From: Actinacidiphila epipremni
GTDB taxonomy: Bacteria > Actinomycetota > Actinomycetes > Streptomycetales > Streptomycetaceae
DNA: 64,000 bases
Reading direction: 5' to 3'
NCBI RefSeq assembly: GCF_012034175.1
Contig: NZ_JAATEJ010000005.1
Coordinates: 62,001 to 126,000, forward strand
Below the pieces are notes generated by a model, which ran no database searches, was not told the origin of the DNA, and worked only from the letters and a program-made list of their open reading frames with translations. How positions within the stretch are numbered: position 1 is the first letter of the stretch; each line of letters begins with the position of its first letter. Below, in pieces: positions 27,501 to 34,816 of this stretch. The translations under genes were made by a program, and so were the position numbers.

Positions 27501-27979
27501 CCGGCAGCTCCAGCAGCTGGTGGTCCATCGCCGAGCTGAACGTCTTCACCGACGGCAGCACGGGCGGCACGGGCAGCACCGGCGCGGTCCTCCCCCGGAC
27601 CGGCTGGACGGCGACCGCGTCCTCGTCCGGCGGCGGTGACGTACCGGCGAACGCGCTCGACGGCAGCACGGCCACCCGCTGGAGCAGCGGCAAGCCGATG
27701 GCCGGCGGCGAGTCCTTCACGCTCGACCTGGGCGCGGCGAAGACCTTCGCCAAGCTCACGATGGACTCGGCCGGCAGCGCGAGCGACTACGCGCGCGGCT
27801 ACCAGGTCTACACCTCCACCGACGGCACGAACTTCGGCTCCCCGATCGCCACCGGAGCCGGCACCGCGGCCCAGGTGACCGTCAACTTCACGCCCGTGAC
27901 CGCGCGTTACGTCAAGGTCGTGCAGACGGGCACGTCCAGCAGCTGGTGGTCCATCGCGGAGGTGAACCTCTACGACTGA
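24545..27979 (+). CDS. Secreted GH3 beta-glucosidase with PA14 and two F5/8-type C modules
   Basis: An 1144-residue exported enzyme. After a long Arg-rich, possibly Tat-assisted signal region (to about residue 55) come the GH3 barrel with nucleophile Asp in GFITSDWGATHS, the GH3 C-terminal domain interrupted near residues 460-600 by a PA14 carbohydrate-binding module (TYQLSLTSDDGSRVYVNGQ), and a fibronectin-like domain. Two discoidin/CBM32-like modules follow, 426 bp apart, each starting LPRTGWTATASSS. It probably cleaves terminal beta-glucosides outside the cell, with the GH16 enzyme supplying oligosaccharides. I chose the ATG at 24545. A LacI-type palindrome lies upstream. Confidence 0.92.
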   Translation: MNAPPRPAQWFRSRRRRRQGRRRTGEIVVAAVALVLASGAAAGGGRAAAADQPWTNAAQAPLDRANELLAAMTQSEKLAMMHGGQSCGYVGCVDGNSRLGIPPLHLQDGPVGAGDGFTGVTQLPAPVAGAASWDTALMNSYGQVLGSEQWGKGTNVVLAPTINIVRDPQWGRAFESFGEDPYLAGQMGAADIQGIQSQGPMAQVKHYAVYNQETNRNNISDNAIVSDRTEREIYLPAFETSAKQGGADSAMCSYSAVNGAFACENGQLQNTVLKGDMGFTGFITSDWGATHSTVASANNGLDMEMPGSDYYGSALTTAVGNGQVSQATIDDHVRRILTSMFKAGLFDHAQNGNTGAVVTSSAHAATAKQVAQEGAVLLKNAGPVLPVGSGTDSIAVIGDDAGTHAMAQGGGSAGVNAPYLVTPYQGIKNRAGSGVNVTYAQGSTAADGALPPVDSSYLTPSSGSGAGLTASYYNNTGLTGTPVVTRNESNVDSVWGGASPAPGVNATNWSAKWTGTLHPPATGTYQLSLTSDDGSRVYVNGQQIVNNWFNQGSTTRTGSVSLTAGQPVSIEVDYYNAAGASNATLGWSVPGQSPHDQAVAAARAAKLAVVFVSNFESEGSDLNGIGLPAAQNTLVSDVAAANPNTVVVVNSGSAVTMPWVNAVKGVVEAWYPGQEDGNAIASLLFGDTNFSGKLPVTFPTALSQGPTTSAAQWPGQNGQVQYSEGLKVGYRWYDSQNLTPMFPFGFGLSYTTFAYANLTVGQPDANGAVAVGFDVTNSGSRAGAEVPQVYVGQPASSGEPPKNLRGFTRITLNPGQTQHVSLTLDARSFQFWNNGWTNAAGTNTVYVGSSSRDIRLTGTTTIGSGTGGGTQTALPRTGWTATASSSSGGDVPANMFDGNTATRWSTGVPMANGQSFTLDMGAAKSIDRVVMDSAGSASDYARGYQVYTSTDGTNFGSPVATGTGTAAQVTANFTPTTARYVKVVQTGSSSSWWSIAELNVFTDGSTGGTGSTGAVLPRTGWTATASSSGGGDVPANALDGSTATRWSSGKPMAGGESFTLDLGAAKTFAKLTMDSAGSASDYARGYQVYTSTDGTNFGSPIATGAGTAAQVTVNFTPVTARYVKVVQTGTSSSWWSIAEVNLYD

Positions 27980-28047
27980 CCTCCGCCCGGAGCCGGTCGG
28001 CCGATGTCCGGCCGGCTCCGGTCAGGCGGTTCCCGGCGGGGCGGGCT

Positions 28048-28509
28048 TCACAGTTCGCGGGTGTAGTAGACGTTGTTCGCCGTCGCCGTGTAGGCGCCGA
28101 AGGGCGGGCACGGGGTGAAGCCGGCACTGGCGTAGAGGCGGCGGGCGGCGGCGAAGCCAGGCTGGGTCCCGGTCTCCAGGCTGAGGCGCGTGTAGCCGCG
28201 TGCGCGCGCCTCGTCCATCAGGTGGTCGAGCAGGGCGCGGCCGAGCCCTCGGCCGCGGGCCTCGCTGCGGGTGTGCATCGACTTCAGCTCGGCGTGGTCC
28301 GCCGACAGGTGGCGCAGCGCCGCGACGGCCAGCAGCTCGCCGGTCCCGTCGCGCAGGCCGAAGAAGGCGACGTCCGGGCCGGTGAGGTCGGCGATGTCGA
28401 GGACGTGGTCGTCCGCGGGGTTCACGCTGTGCTCGGCCGAGTGGGCGCGGTGCCGGCGCACGAGTTCAAGGCTGTCCGGGTCGTTCGGCGACGCGGGTGA
28501 GATCCACAT
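28048..28509 (-). CDS. GNAT family N-acetyltransferase
   Basis: A 153-residue acetyl-CoA-dependent acyltransferase. The pyrophosphate-binding motif A is RSEARGRGLGRALLDHLMDEARARGYTRLSLETG, given here as RGRGLG with its flanks, followed by motif B near FAAARRLYASAGFTP. The pattern resembles the YjgM/phosphinothricin-type small GNATs, but the substrate cannot be told. It lies 27 bases after the preceding minus-strand gene, probably in the same transcript. Confidence 0.85.
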   Translation of the reverse strand: MWISPASPNDPDSLELVRRHRAHSAEHSVNPADDHVLDIADLTGPDVAFFGLRDGTGELLAVAALRHLSADHAELKSMHTRSEARGRGLGRALLDHLMDEARARGYTRLSLETGTQPGFAAARRLYASAGFTPCPPFGAYTATANNVYYTREL

Positions 28510-28536
28510 GGCGTCACCATAGTGTCGATTCCGCTC

Positions 28537-28986
28537 CTATAGTGAGCGGTTTTCCGCTGGGCGAAGCCGTCCGATGAGGCCGGCGACCTCGGCGCGCAGG
28601 GCGGCGGGGTAGCCCCAGTAGTCGTGGATGCCGCCGCGCCGGCTGTTGCTGCCGCACACCACGAAGACGCCGCTGCCCAGTTCCCGCTTGAGGAGCGTCG
28701 CGAGCCAGCCCACGAAGCCGCTGTTGTCGAGGCCGGGCGGGAAGTGGAAGGAGCAGACGCCGAACAGCTCGGTGTCCGCGGCGGTCGCGGTGGCCGGGCG
28801 CAGGGCGCTCCAGGTGTCCTCGTCGCGGACGATCGCCAGGACGGCGGGATCGACGGCGGGCGGGTCGGCCAGGGGTGACTCGTGGAACGTCCACAGTCCC
28901 GGCAGCTCCTCGTACTGCGCGGCGGCGACGACCCGGCGCAGGCGGGCTTCGGTCTGCTCCGGCGTCTCCGTGCTGATGTCGACCAT
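28537..28986 (-). CDS. Conserved hypothetical protein (possibly DUF6196)
   Basis: A 149-residue soluble protein without a signal peptide or membrane segment. It contains FGVCSFHFPPGLDNSGFVGWLATLLK and VVCGSNSRRGGIHDYWGYP, segments I associate with the uncharacterised DUF6196 family of actinobacteria; I am not certain of that number. GAGGAG precedes the ATG at 28986. It probably shares a transcript with the GNAT gene. Its promoter region holds a strong G-quadruplex motif. Function unknown. Confidence 0.75.
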   Translation of the reverse strand: MVDISTETPEQTEARLRRVVAAAQYEELPGLWTFHESPLADPPAVDPAVLAIVRDEDTWSALRPATATAADTELFGVCSFHFPPGLDNSGFVGWLATLLKRELGSGVFVVCGSNSRRGGIHDYWGYPAALRAEVAGLIGRLRPAENRSL

Positions 28987-29007
28987 CGGCGCGCTCCTCT
29001 TCGGCTC

Positions 29008-29036
29008 GGGGGTTCGGGGGTTCGGGGGTTTGGGGG
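29008..29036 (+). repeat. G-quadruplex-forming GGGGGTTC repeat
   Basis: Four runs of five guanines separated by TTC, TTC and TTT lie between the DUF6196-like gene (minus) and the XRE-cupin gene (plus). This is a textbook intramolecular G-quadruplex motif on the plus strand, built from an 8-bp repeat. Confidence 0.85.
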
Positions 29037-29133
29037 TTCGGCTCCGCGGCCCGGTTCTGCGGTCCGGGTTCCGGCGGTCGGCTCTGCGGGGAAAGCTCAG
29101 ATGGTAGGCAATACCGTCGCTATGGTGTCACCC

Positions 29134-29697
29134 ATGGCAAGTGACCTGACCGCGCGCCTCGCGGCGACCGTCCGCGCCGCGCGGACCGAGCGCAACATGT
29201 CCGTGAGCGCCTTCGCGCAGTTCGCCGGGGTCTCCCGGGCGATGATCAGCAAGATCGAGCGCGCCGAGGTGCAGCCCACGGCGGTGCTGCTCGCGAGGCT
29301 GTCCTCGGCGCTCGGGCTGACCCTCTCCGAGCTCATCTCGCGCGCGGAGCAGGACCGGCCGCGGGTCTCGCGCGCCGGGGCGCAGCCCGAGTGGACCGAT
29401 CCGGTCAGCGGCTACCGGCGGCGCGCGGTCTCGCCGTCCGCCGGCGGGCCGGTCGAGCTGGTGGAGGTGTGCCTGCCCCCGGGCGCGCGGGTCGACATGG
29501 AGGAGGGCACGTACGCCTTCGTCTCCCAGCAGATCTGGGTGCTGGAGGGGCATCTGCGCTTCCACGAGGGCGACCTGGTCCACGAGCTCGACCGCGGCGA
29601 CTGCCTGCAGCTCGGCGCCCCGGCGCCGTGCGCGTTCGTCAACCCGGCGCAGACCGAGTGCCGTTACCTCGTCGTCGTCGCGAAACTCCGGACCTGA
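29134..29697 (+). CDS. XRE-family regulator with C-terminal cupin domain
   Basis: A 187-residue regulator: helix-turn-helix at residues 8-65 (MSVSAFAQFAGVSRAMISKIERAEVQPT), then a cupin effector domain (110-185). Proteins of this layout sense small metabolites and often repress nearby genes. No Shine-Dalgarno site fits either ATG (29122 or 29134). A TACCGT -10-like element at 29112-29117 would place the RNA start close to 29122, so translation may be leaderless or nearly so. An imperfect dyad (GGTAGGCAATACC) just upstream may be its own operator. Confidence 0.85.
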   Translation: MASDLTARLAATVRAARTERNMSVSAFAQFAGVSRAMISKIERAEVQPTAVLLARLSSALGLTLSELISRAEQDRPRVSRAGAQPEWTDPVSGYRRRAVSPSAGGPVELVEVCLPPGARVDMEEGTYAFVSQQIWVLEGHLRFHEGDLVHELDRGDCLQLGAPAPCAFVNPAQTECRYLVVVAKLRT

Positions 29698-29747
29698 GCC
29701 GTACGTTCACGGGCCGTACGCTCGCAGGGCGGTACGGGCCGGGGCCG

Positions 29748-29966
29748 TCACTCGTCCGGGGTCGCGGGGCCGGCGCCGGCGAGCAGGTCGGACTGCAACC
29801 GGCCGCCGATGCCCCAGTGTTCGGCGGGGATCTCCAGGATGTCGATCCACACGCCGTCGGCGTCCCCGCCGCAGGTCCCGACGAAAGCCTCGGTCACCTT
29901 GGCGACCAGCTCGCGCTTCTGGCCGAGGGTGCGCCCTGTGCGCATGGCGATGGTGATGACGGGCAT
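29748..29966 (-). CDS. 4-oxalocrotonate tautomerase-family protein
   Basis: A 72-residue tautomerase-superfamily subunit. After removal of Met, Pro1 would be the catalytic base (MPVITIAMRTGRTLGQKREL). Length is typical of 4-OT-like proteins that form hexamers or dimers. The usual Arg39-like position is not obvious, so the substrate is unclear. It starts at the ATG at 29966 and lies downstream of the NTF2-AraC gene on the same strand, about 105 bases away. Confidence 0.8.
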   Translation of the reverse strand: MPVITIAMRTGRTLGQKRELVAKVTEAFVGTCGGDADGVWIDILEIPAEHWGIGGRLQSDLLAGAGPATPDE

Positions 29967-30070
29967 CTGGCTGCTCCTGACGGTCGGTCCTGGTGGCGTC
30001 GGCCGTCCGCCATCCTCCGCGGTGCGCGGCGGCCCGCGCTTGAACGGATGTGCTCGCTCCCCGGCGGTCC

Positions 30071-30895
30071 TCACCCCTGCCCGGCCCCGGCCCGGAAGCG
30101 GCGGCGCAGCTGCGTCGGGGTCGATCCGGTCGCCGCCAGCAGGGTGCGGGAGAGGTGGGCGTGGTCGGCGAAGCCGGCCTCCGCGGCGACGCGGGCGAAG
30201 ACGTCGTCGCCGGACGCGATCGCCCGGACGGCCGCGGCGACCCGCAGCCGCCGCCGGTAGCCGGACAGCGTCTCCCCGGTGGCGTGGTGGAAGGCCCGGC
30301 TGGTGTGGCTGCGCGAGGCCGCCGCCGCCGCGCCGAGGCGGATGCGCTCGGCGAGCCTGCGCTGCGACGCGGTCGGCTCTGCTCCCCGTTCCGCCGCCGC
30401 GCGCAGGTCGCGGGACAGCGCGGCGGTGAGCCGGGCGAGCCGGTCGGCGAGGACGGCCTCGGGGCCGGCCGCGCGCCGGGCGGCCAGCAGGTCGCCGTGC
30501 GCGAGCACGGACTCCACGGACAGCAGGGCGGTGGCGTGCCGCACCGTACGCAGCGACGCCGGGAGGGCGGCGCCGCGGGCGAGGCGGACCACGACGCGGT
30601 TGCCGTTCTCGCGCCGGTAGACGACCGCGTAGCCGCCCGGCGCGAGGAGCACGTCCTCCAGCTCGAAGCGCAGCCGCGGCGCGAGGGCGAGGCCCTTGGC
30701 GAAGTGGGCGCGCAGGGCGGCCCGGCCGTGCAGCGTCCCGTCGTCGCGGTTCCAGCGGGTGACGACGGTCGCCGCGCGGAAGACGACGTCCTCGGCGTAA
30801 TGCTCCATAACCGCGTCGAGGTCGTGGCGGTTCCACGCGGCGATCCACGCATGTGCCGCGCGGCGCGGGTCGTGGGCGGCGTCGGGGGTCGGCAT
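30071..30895 (-). CDS. AraC-family regulator fused to an N-terminal SnoaL/NTF2-like domain
   Basis: A 274-residue protein with an unusual layout. Residues 5-120 look like a SnoaL/NTF2 cone (AWIAAWNRHDLDAVMEHYAEDVVF, then HGRAALRAHFAK). Residues 165-270 are an AraC/XylS double helix-turn-helix (ASRSHTSRAFHHATGETLSGYRRRLRVA and AEAGFADHAHLSRTLLAATGSTPTQLRRRF). The NTF2 part probably senses a small lipophilic ligand. No Shine-Dalgarno site precedes the ATG at 30895, but TATCAT ends seven bases before it, so a leaderless mRNA is likely. Confidence 0.8.
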   Translation of the reverse strand: MPTPDAAHDPRRAAHAWIAAWNRHDLDAVMEHYAEDVVFRAATVVTRWNRDDGTLHGRAALRAHFAKGLALAPRLRFELEDVLLAPGGYAVVYRRENGNRVVVRLARGAALPASLRTVRHATALLSVESVLAHGDLLAARRAAGPEAVLADRLARLTAALSRDLRAAAERGAEPTASQRRLAERIRLGAAAAASRSHTSRAFHHATGETLSGYRRRLRVAAAVRAIASGDDVFARVAAEAGFADHAHLSRTLLAATGSTPTQLRRRFRAGAGQG

Positions 30896-30996
30896 GTCTC
30901 GGATGATAGCCGTTGTCGAGCATATGGTGACAGGCCGCGGCCCGGCGGTACGGGGCCGCACACCGCGCTCGCCGGCACCGACGGCCGCCCCGGGGC

Positions 30997-31028
30997 TTGA
31001 CCTTCGAGTCGGGTGGAAGGTCTACGGT
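30997..31028 (+). promoter_or_regulatory. MerR-type promoter with long spacer
   Basis: TTGACC (30997-31002) and TACGGT (31023-31028) are separated by 20 bases, and the spacer holds the dyad ACCTTC...GAAGGT (31000-31005 and 31016-31021). This is the over-long, twisted promoter layout typical of MerR-family control. It sits directly before the merR-like gene, implying autoregulation. Confidence 0.75.
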
Positions 31029-31034
31029 CGGCGC

Positions 31035-31805
31035 GTGCCCACGATGCGGATCTCACAGCTCGCCGAGCGCAGCGGCGTCCCGGCGACCACGTTGCGCTTC
31101 TACGAAGGCGCGGGGCTGCTGCCCGCCGGCCGTACGCCCGCCGGATACCGGGTGTACGGCGAGGACGCGGTGGAGCGGCTGCGGTTCATCGGCGCGGCCA
31201 AGCACCTCGGGCTGCCGCTGGAGGAGATCGCCGAGCTGCTGGCGGTGAGGGAGCGCGGGGCCTGCGCGCAGGTCAAGGCGGACCTGCGCCCGCGGATCGC
31301 CGGGCGCCTCGATGCCGCCCGGCGGCGGACGGCGGACCTGGCGGCGCTCACCGCCGCGTTGCTCGGCGCGCTGGAGCATCTGGACGCGCTGCCCGACCGC
31401 GCCGGGAGCTGCGGCCCGGACTGCGGCTTCCCGGCCCCCGGGCCCGCTGCCGGGGAGCGTACGGTCGACGTGGCGCTCTCCGCCGGGCCCGAGCGGTGGC
31501 GCACCGCCCCGGTGGCGTGCTCGCTCACCGGCGACGCCATGGCCGGACGCGCCGCCGCCTGGCGGGAGGTGCTGGACGGCGCCGCGCGGGCCGCGATCCG
31601 CGACGGGCTGCGGCTGACCGTGCCCGTGGACCGTACGGCGCGGGTCGCCGCGCTCGCCGCCGACGAGCAGCGGTGCTGCCCGTTCTTCGACTTCCGGCTC
31701 CACCTCGACGGCGCAGCGCTGCACCTGGACGTACGGGCGCCGGCGGCCGGCGCGGACCTGCTCGCCGCGCTGTTCGGGCCCGTCGCGGCCGGCTCTCCCG
31801 GGTGA
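31035..31805 (+). CDS. MerR-family transcriptional regulator with Cys-rich C-terminal domain
   Basis: A 256-residue regulator. The N-terminal MerR winged helix (MRISQLAERSGVPATTLRFYEGAGLLP) and dimer helix are followed by an extra C-terminal domain with ADEQRCCPFFDF. A separate SCGPDC motif lies near residue 130. These cysteines suggest metal or thiol sensing. The predicted RNA start coincides with the GTG at 31035, so the message may be leaderless; the ATG at 31044 is an alternative. The alpha/beta hydrolase gene about 100 bases downstream may be co-regulated. Confidence 0.87.
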   Translation: MPTMRISQLAERSGVPATTLRFYEGAGLLPAGRTPAGYRVYGEDAVERLRFIGAAKHLGLPLEEIAELLAVRERGACAQVKADLRPRIAGRLDAARRRTADLAALTAALLGALEHLDALPDRAGSCGPDCGFPAPGPAAGERTVDVALSAGPERWRTAPVACSLTGDAMAGRAAAWREVLDGAARAAIRDGLRLTVPVDRTARVAALAADEQRCCPFFDFRLHLDGAALHLDVRAPAAGADLLAALFGPVAAGSPG

Positions 31806-31907
31806 CGCCGGCCCGATCCGTACGGCCGCGTGGCGTGTCCGGATCGCGATACCGGTCGGCGGCCTCGCGCGTACCGGACACCCCGTCGGGCGTTCTAGCG
31901 TCGCTCC

Positions 31908-32732
31908 ATGACAGAGATCAGCTACCAGGAGACCAGCTACCGGGAGACCAGCTTCCGGGCCGGCGACGGCTGCGCCCTGCACGCGACCGTCGTCGGGGAG
32001 GGCCCGGCCCTCGTCCTCATGCACGCGGGCGGTCCTGACGGCCGGAGCATGCTGCCGCTGGCCGGGCGGCTGGCGGACCGCCGCACGGTCGTCGTGCCGG
32101 ACCTGCGCGGCTACGGCCGCTCGGTGTGCAGGGATCCGGCCCGCCACACCTGGGACCGTTACGTACGGGACGCGGTCGGGCTGCTGGACCACCTCGGCCT
32201 GGCCGACGCCGTGCTCGCCGGGGCGGGGCTGGGCTCCACGATCGCGCTGCGGGCCGCGGCGGCGTATCCGGAGCGGGTGCGGGGGGCCGTGCTGATCGGG
32301 GTGGAGGACATCGAGGACGACGAGGCGAAGGCCGCGGAGGTCCGCTTCCTGGACGCCTTCGCCGCGCGCGTCGCGGCCGGCGGCATCGAGGCGGGCTGGG
32401 AGCCGATCCTCGCGGCGTTCCCGCCGCTGGTCGGGGCGATGGTGCGGGACGCGATACCGCGGTCGGACCCGGCGAGCATCGTGGCCGCGGCGGCGATCGC
32501 CCGGGACCGGTCCTTCCGCGGCGTCGGCGAACTCGCCGCGATCACCGTGCCGACGCTGGTCTTCCCCGGCACCGACCCGCGCCACCCCACGGCGCTGGCC
32601 GAGCAGGCGGTGGCCGCCCTCCCGCACGGGCAGCTGGCCGATACCGCGATCGACGGCGAACTGCACACCGCCGACGACCTCGCCGCCGCAATCGCGCCCG
32701 CGATCCGCGACTTCCTCGACACCCTGCGCTGA
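31908..32732 (+). CDS. Alpha/beta-hydrolase-fold protein lacking the nucleophile serine
   Basis: A 274-residue alpha/beta-hydrolase-fold protein with the oxyanion region LMHAGGPDGRSM and strand-6 Asp region VPDLRGYGRS. At the nucleophile elbow it reads AGAGLGSTIALRAA in place of G-x-S-x-G, so the usual serine is Gly or Leu. A late His (DGELHTADD) remains. It may be a non-hydrolytic member (binding or sensing) or use unusual chemistry. The N-terminus has a short repeat (QETSYRETSF). The gene's 3' end is followed by two degenerate copies of itself. Confidence 0.8.
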   Translation: MTEISYQETSYRETSFRAGDGCALHATVVGEGPALVLMHAGGPDGRSMLPLAGRLADRRTVVVPDLRGYGRSVCRDPARHTWDRYVRDAVGLLDHLGLADAVLAGAGLGSTIALRAAAAYPERVRGAVLIGVEDIEDDEAKAAEVRFLDAFAARVAAGGIEAGWEPILAAFPPLVGAMVRDAIPRSDPASIVAAAAIARDRSFRGVGELAAITVPTLVFPGTDPRHPTALAEQAVAALPHGQLADTAIDGELHTADDLAAAIAPAIRDFLDTLR

Positions 32733-32931
32733 CCTCCCGGCGGGCGGGTTGACATTCGGCGTCGAGCTGCGGATCGCCGGGCGACCTCGCCGCCGGGCGC
32801 GACTTCCTCGACTGCCCGCGCCGACCTCCCGGCACACGGGGGGGGTGACGCCCGGTGGCGAACTGCGGACCGCCGGGCGACCTCGCCGCCGGGCGCGACT
32901 TCCTCGACTGCCCGCGCTGACCTCCCGCCGG
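32656..32931 (+). repeat. Gene 3' end repeated twice downstream (degenerate tandem copies)
   Basis: The last 80 or so bases of the hydrolase gene (32656-32743) recur in shortened form at about 32758-32833 and 32857-32931. Both later copies share an internal deletion of about 17 bases and are near-identical over some 60 bases, including GACCTCGCCGCCGGGCGCGA and GACTTCCTCGACTGCCCGCG. The stop plus GACCTCCC is kept in copy two and altered in copy one. Confidence 0.8.
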
Positions 32932-32942
32932 ACCGGGTGATG

Positions 32943-33893
32943 TCAGGTCCGGGTGCGTTCCACCGCGCGGGTCGCGTCGGCGCGTTGCTGCTCAGCGCGG
33001 TGGAGGGCGTCGCCGGCCTCGGTGCGGGCCTTTTCGGCGCTGCCCTCGTCGCGACGGGCGGCTGCCCGGGCCTCGCGGGCCGCCCGCAGGTCCGCCTCGG
33101 CGGTTTCGACGGCCGCGTCCGCGTGCTGCGTCTGCTCCCGCGCCGCGGCGAGTGCGGCTTCGGCCTGCTCGTGGGCGCCGCGGGCGTCCGCCAGCCGCCG
33201 CTCGGCGGCCCGCAGCTCCCCTCGGGCGCGTTCGGCCTTCTTGCGGCGCTGCTGGGCCAGTTCGTCCGTACGGCCGCCGCCGGCCCGGCGCTTCGGGGGC
33301 GGCGCCCCGCTCGGGCGTGTGCGCCGGCCCGGGGACGTACCCCCGGCGCCGGGTTCAGCGGCGGGCAGGTCGGTCGGCGGGCTCAGCGTCGAGGCGAGGC
33401 GGCCGTCGGCCCACAGGTCCGCGGCGTCCTGGTCGGCCAGCACCGCCCGCAGCGTGCCCTCGACGTCACGCAGCACGCTGTCGGTCAGCGGGTGGCCGGC
33501 TTGCGCGGCGAGCCCCGCGGCCTCCCGGGCCAGGCCCGCCACGACCTTCCACTGCTGGGCCGACAGGCTGCGCAGCTGCTCGGCGTCCAGCGTGCGGTGC
33601 GCCTCCCGCAGCGACGCGCCCAGCTCACGGAACCGCCGGCTCTCCTCGGGGCGGGCGGCGGCCAGCACGTTGAGCGCCCAGGCCGCGAGCGTCGGGCGCC
33701 GGGCGGCCCGCAGGCCCTTGGCGTCCTCGGTCCGGCCGGCCTGCTTGGCGGCGGCGGCCAGCTCGGCGCGGCGGGCGACGAAGTCGCCGGGCCAGGTGGT
33801 GTGGAGGTCGCGCAACTCGGCCTGCGGGTCCGGCGCGGACTTGGGCGCGGGGTCCGCGGCGCGCCCGCGCCTGCCGCGGCTACCCGGCGGCAC
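32943..33893 (-). CDS. Hypothetical coiled-coil protein
   Basis: A 316-residue soluble protein I do not recognise by name. Residues 25-165 are a helical domain (WPGDFVARRAELAAAAKQAG, RPTLAAWALNVLAA). A Pro/Gly/Arg linker with KRRAGGGR leads to residues 215-316, a long Ala/Glu/Arg coiled coil. There is no signal peptide. Similar streptomycete proteins are annotated only as hypothetical. The start is a GTG at 33893 without a strong Shine-Dalgarno site, so the true start could be a little downstream. Confidence 0.65.
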   Translation of the reverse strand: MPPGSRGRRGRAADPAPKSAPDPQAELRDLHTTWPGDFVARRAELAAAAKQAGRTEDAKGLRAARRPTLAAWALNVLAAARPEESRRFRELGASLREAHRTLDAEQLRSLSAQQWKVVAGLAREAAGLAAQAGHPLTDSVLRDVEGTLRAVLADQDAADLWADGRLASTLSPPTDLPAAEPGAGGTSPGRRTRPSGAPPPKRRAGGGRTDELAQQRRKKAERARGELRAAERRLADARGAHEQAEAALAAAREQTQHADAAVETAEADLRAAREARAAARRDEGSAEKARTEAGDALHRAEQQRADATRAVERTRT

Positions 33894-34025
33894 GGCGACC
33901 GCCGCGGGGGCGCCGGGCGGGCGCGGGGACGGCGTGCTTCACCCGCCCATCGTCGTACGGCGCCCGCCCCGGCGCGCGCGGTGCTCGGCCGGGCGGACGA
34001 CCCGGCCGCCGCGCACCGCCCGCGT

Positions 34026-34676
34026 CTACTTGCGCCAGAGCAGGTGGTGCACGACGCCGCTGGGGCTCGGCACGACCTCCAGGTGGAACCGGTCGGCAAG
34101 GTCCTCGGGCGAGTCCCACAGCCGGATGCCCTCGCCGAGCTCCACCGGGGCGACGGCCACGTGCAGGCTGTCGACGAGGTCGGCGTCGAGGAACTCCCGG
34201 ACGGTGCTGACGCCGCCGCCGAGGCGGACGTCCTTGCCCTGGGCCGCCTCCTTCGCCCGTTCGAGGACCGCGGCCGGGGTGTCGTCGACGAAGTGGAAGG
34301 TGGTGTCGGACAGCGTGATCGACGGGCGGGTGTGGTGGGTCATGACGAACACCGGGGTGTGGAACGGCGGCTCGTCGCCCCACCAGCCGTTCCAGTCGTG
34401 GTCGCGCCACGGCCCGCGCTGCGGGCCGAACTTGTTGCGGCCCATGATCTCGGCGCCGATGTTGCGGGCGAAGTCGCGGGTGAAGTAGTCGTCGAGGCCG
34501 CGGGTGCCCCCGGGGTCGGTGCGCATGGGCCAGCTCGCGGTGGCGCCGCACCAGCCGAACAGCCGCTCGGGGGCGGGCAGCCCGAACGGCTGCTCCAGGC
34601 TCTGCCGCTCGTCGGGGCCGGCGCCGATGCCGTCCCGGGAGATGTTGAAGTTCATGACTCTCAGCAGCTGGTCCAT
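34026..34676 (-). CDS. RibD C-terminal/dihydrofolate reductase-like protein
   Basis: A 216-residue member of the RibD-C/DHFR superfamily, which bind NADPH and reduce pterin-, pyrimidine- or other substrates. It shows the family start VMNFNISRDGIGAG, GAEIMGRNKFGP, VFVMTHHTRPSITL and the nucleotide-binding GKDVRLGGGVSTVREFL. Such stand-alone homologs are common in streptomycetes and usually have unknown substrates. It starts at the ATG at 34676. The gene is 140 bases downstream of the TetR gene and may share its transcript. Confidence 0.85.
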   Translation of the reverse strand: MDQLLRVMNFNISRDGIGAGPDERQSLEQPFGLPAPERLFGWCGATASWPMRTDPGGTRGLDDYFTRDFARNIGAEIMGRNKFGPQRGPWRDHDWNGWWGDEPPFHTPVFVMTHHTRPSITLSDTTFHFVDDTPAAVLERAKEAAQGKDVRLGGGVSTVREFLDADLVDSLHVAVAPVELGEGIRLWDSPEDLADRFHLEVVPSPSGVVHHLLWRK

Positions 34677-34816
34677 GCGCGTGTCCTCGTTCGTTCGTGT
34701 CGTGCCGTGTCGTGCCCGGTGCGGCGGGGTGCCGCACACCGGATGCGTCGAACGGGAGGCGGCCGGATCGACACCGGCGCGGAAAGTTTTTCCGCGCCGG
34801 TGCGGATACGGCCGCG

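Noticed and set aside
27157..27605. LPRTG motifs in the GH3 protein as sortase sorting signals
   Set aside because: They lie at the start of each discoidin module and are not followed by a C-terminal hydrophobic helix and basic tail.
32749..32940. 63-codon open frame with internal repeat
   Set aside because: It is a by-product of the repeated hydrolase 3' end; the repeat is explained at DNA level and its reading frame differs from the hydrolase.
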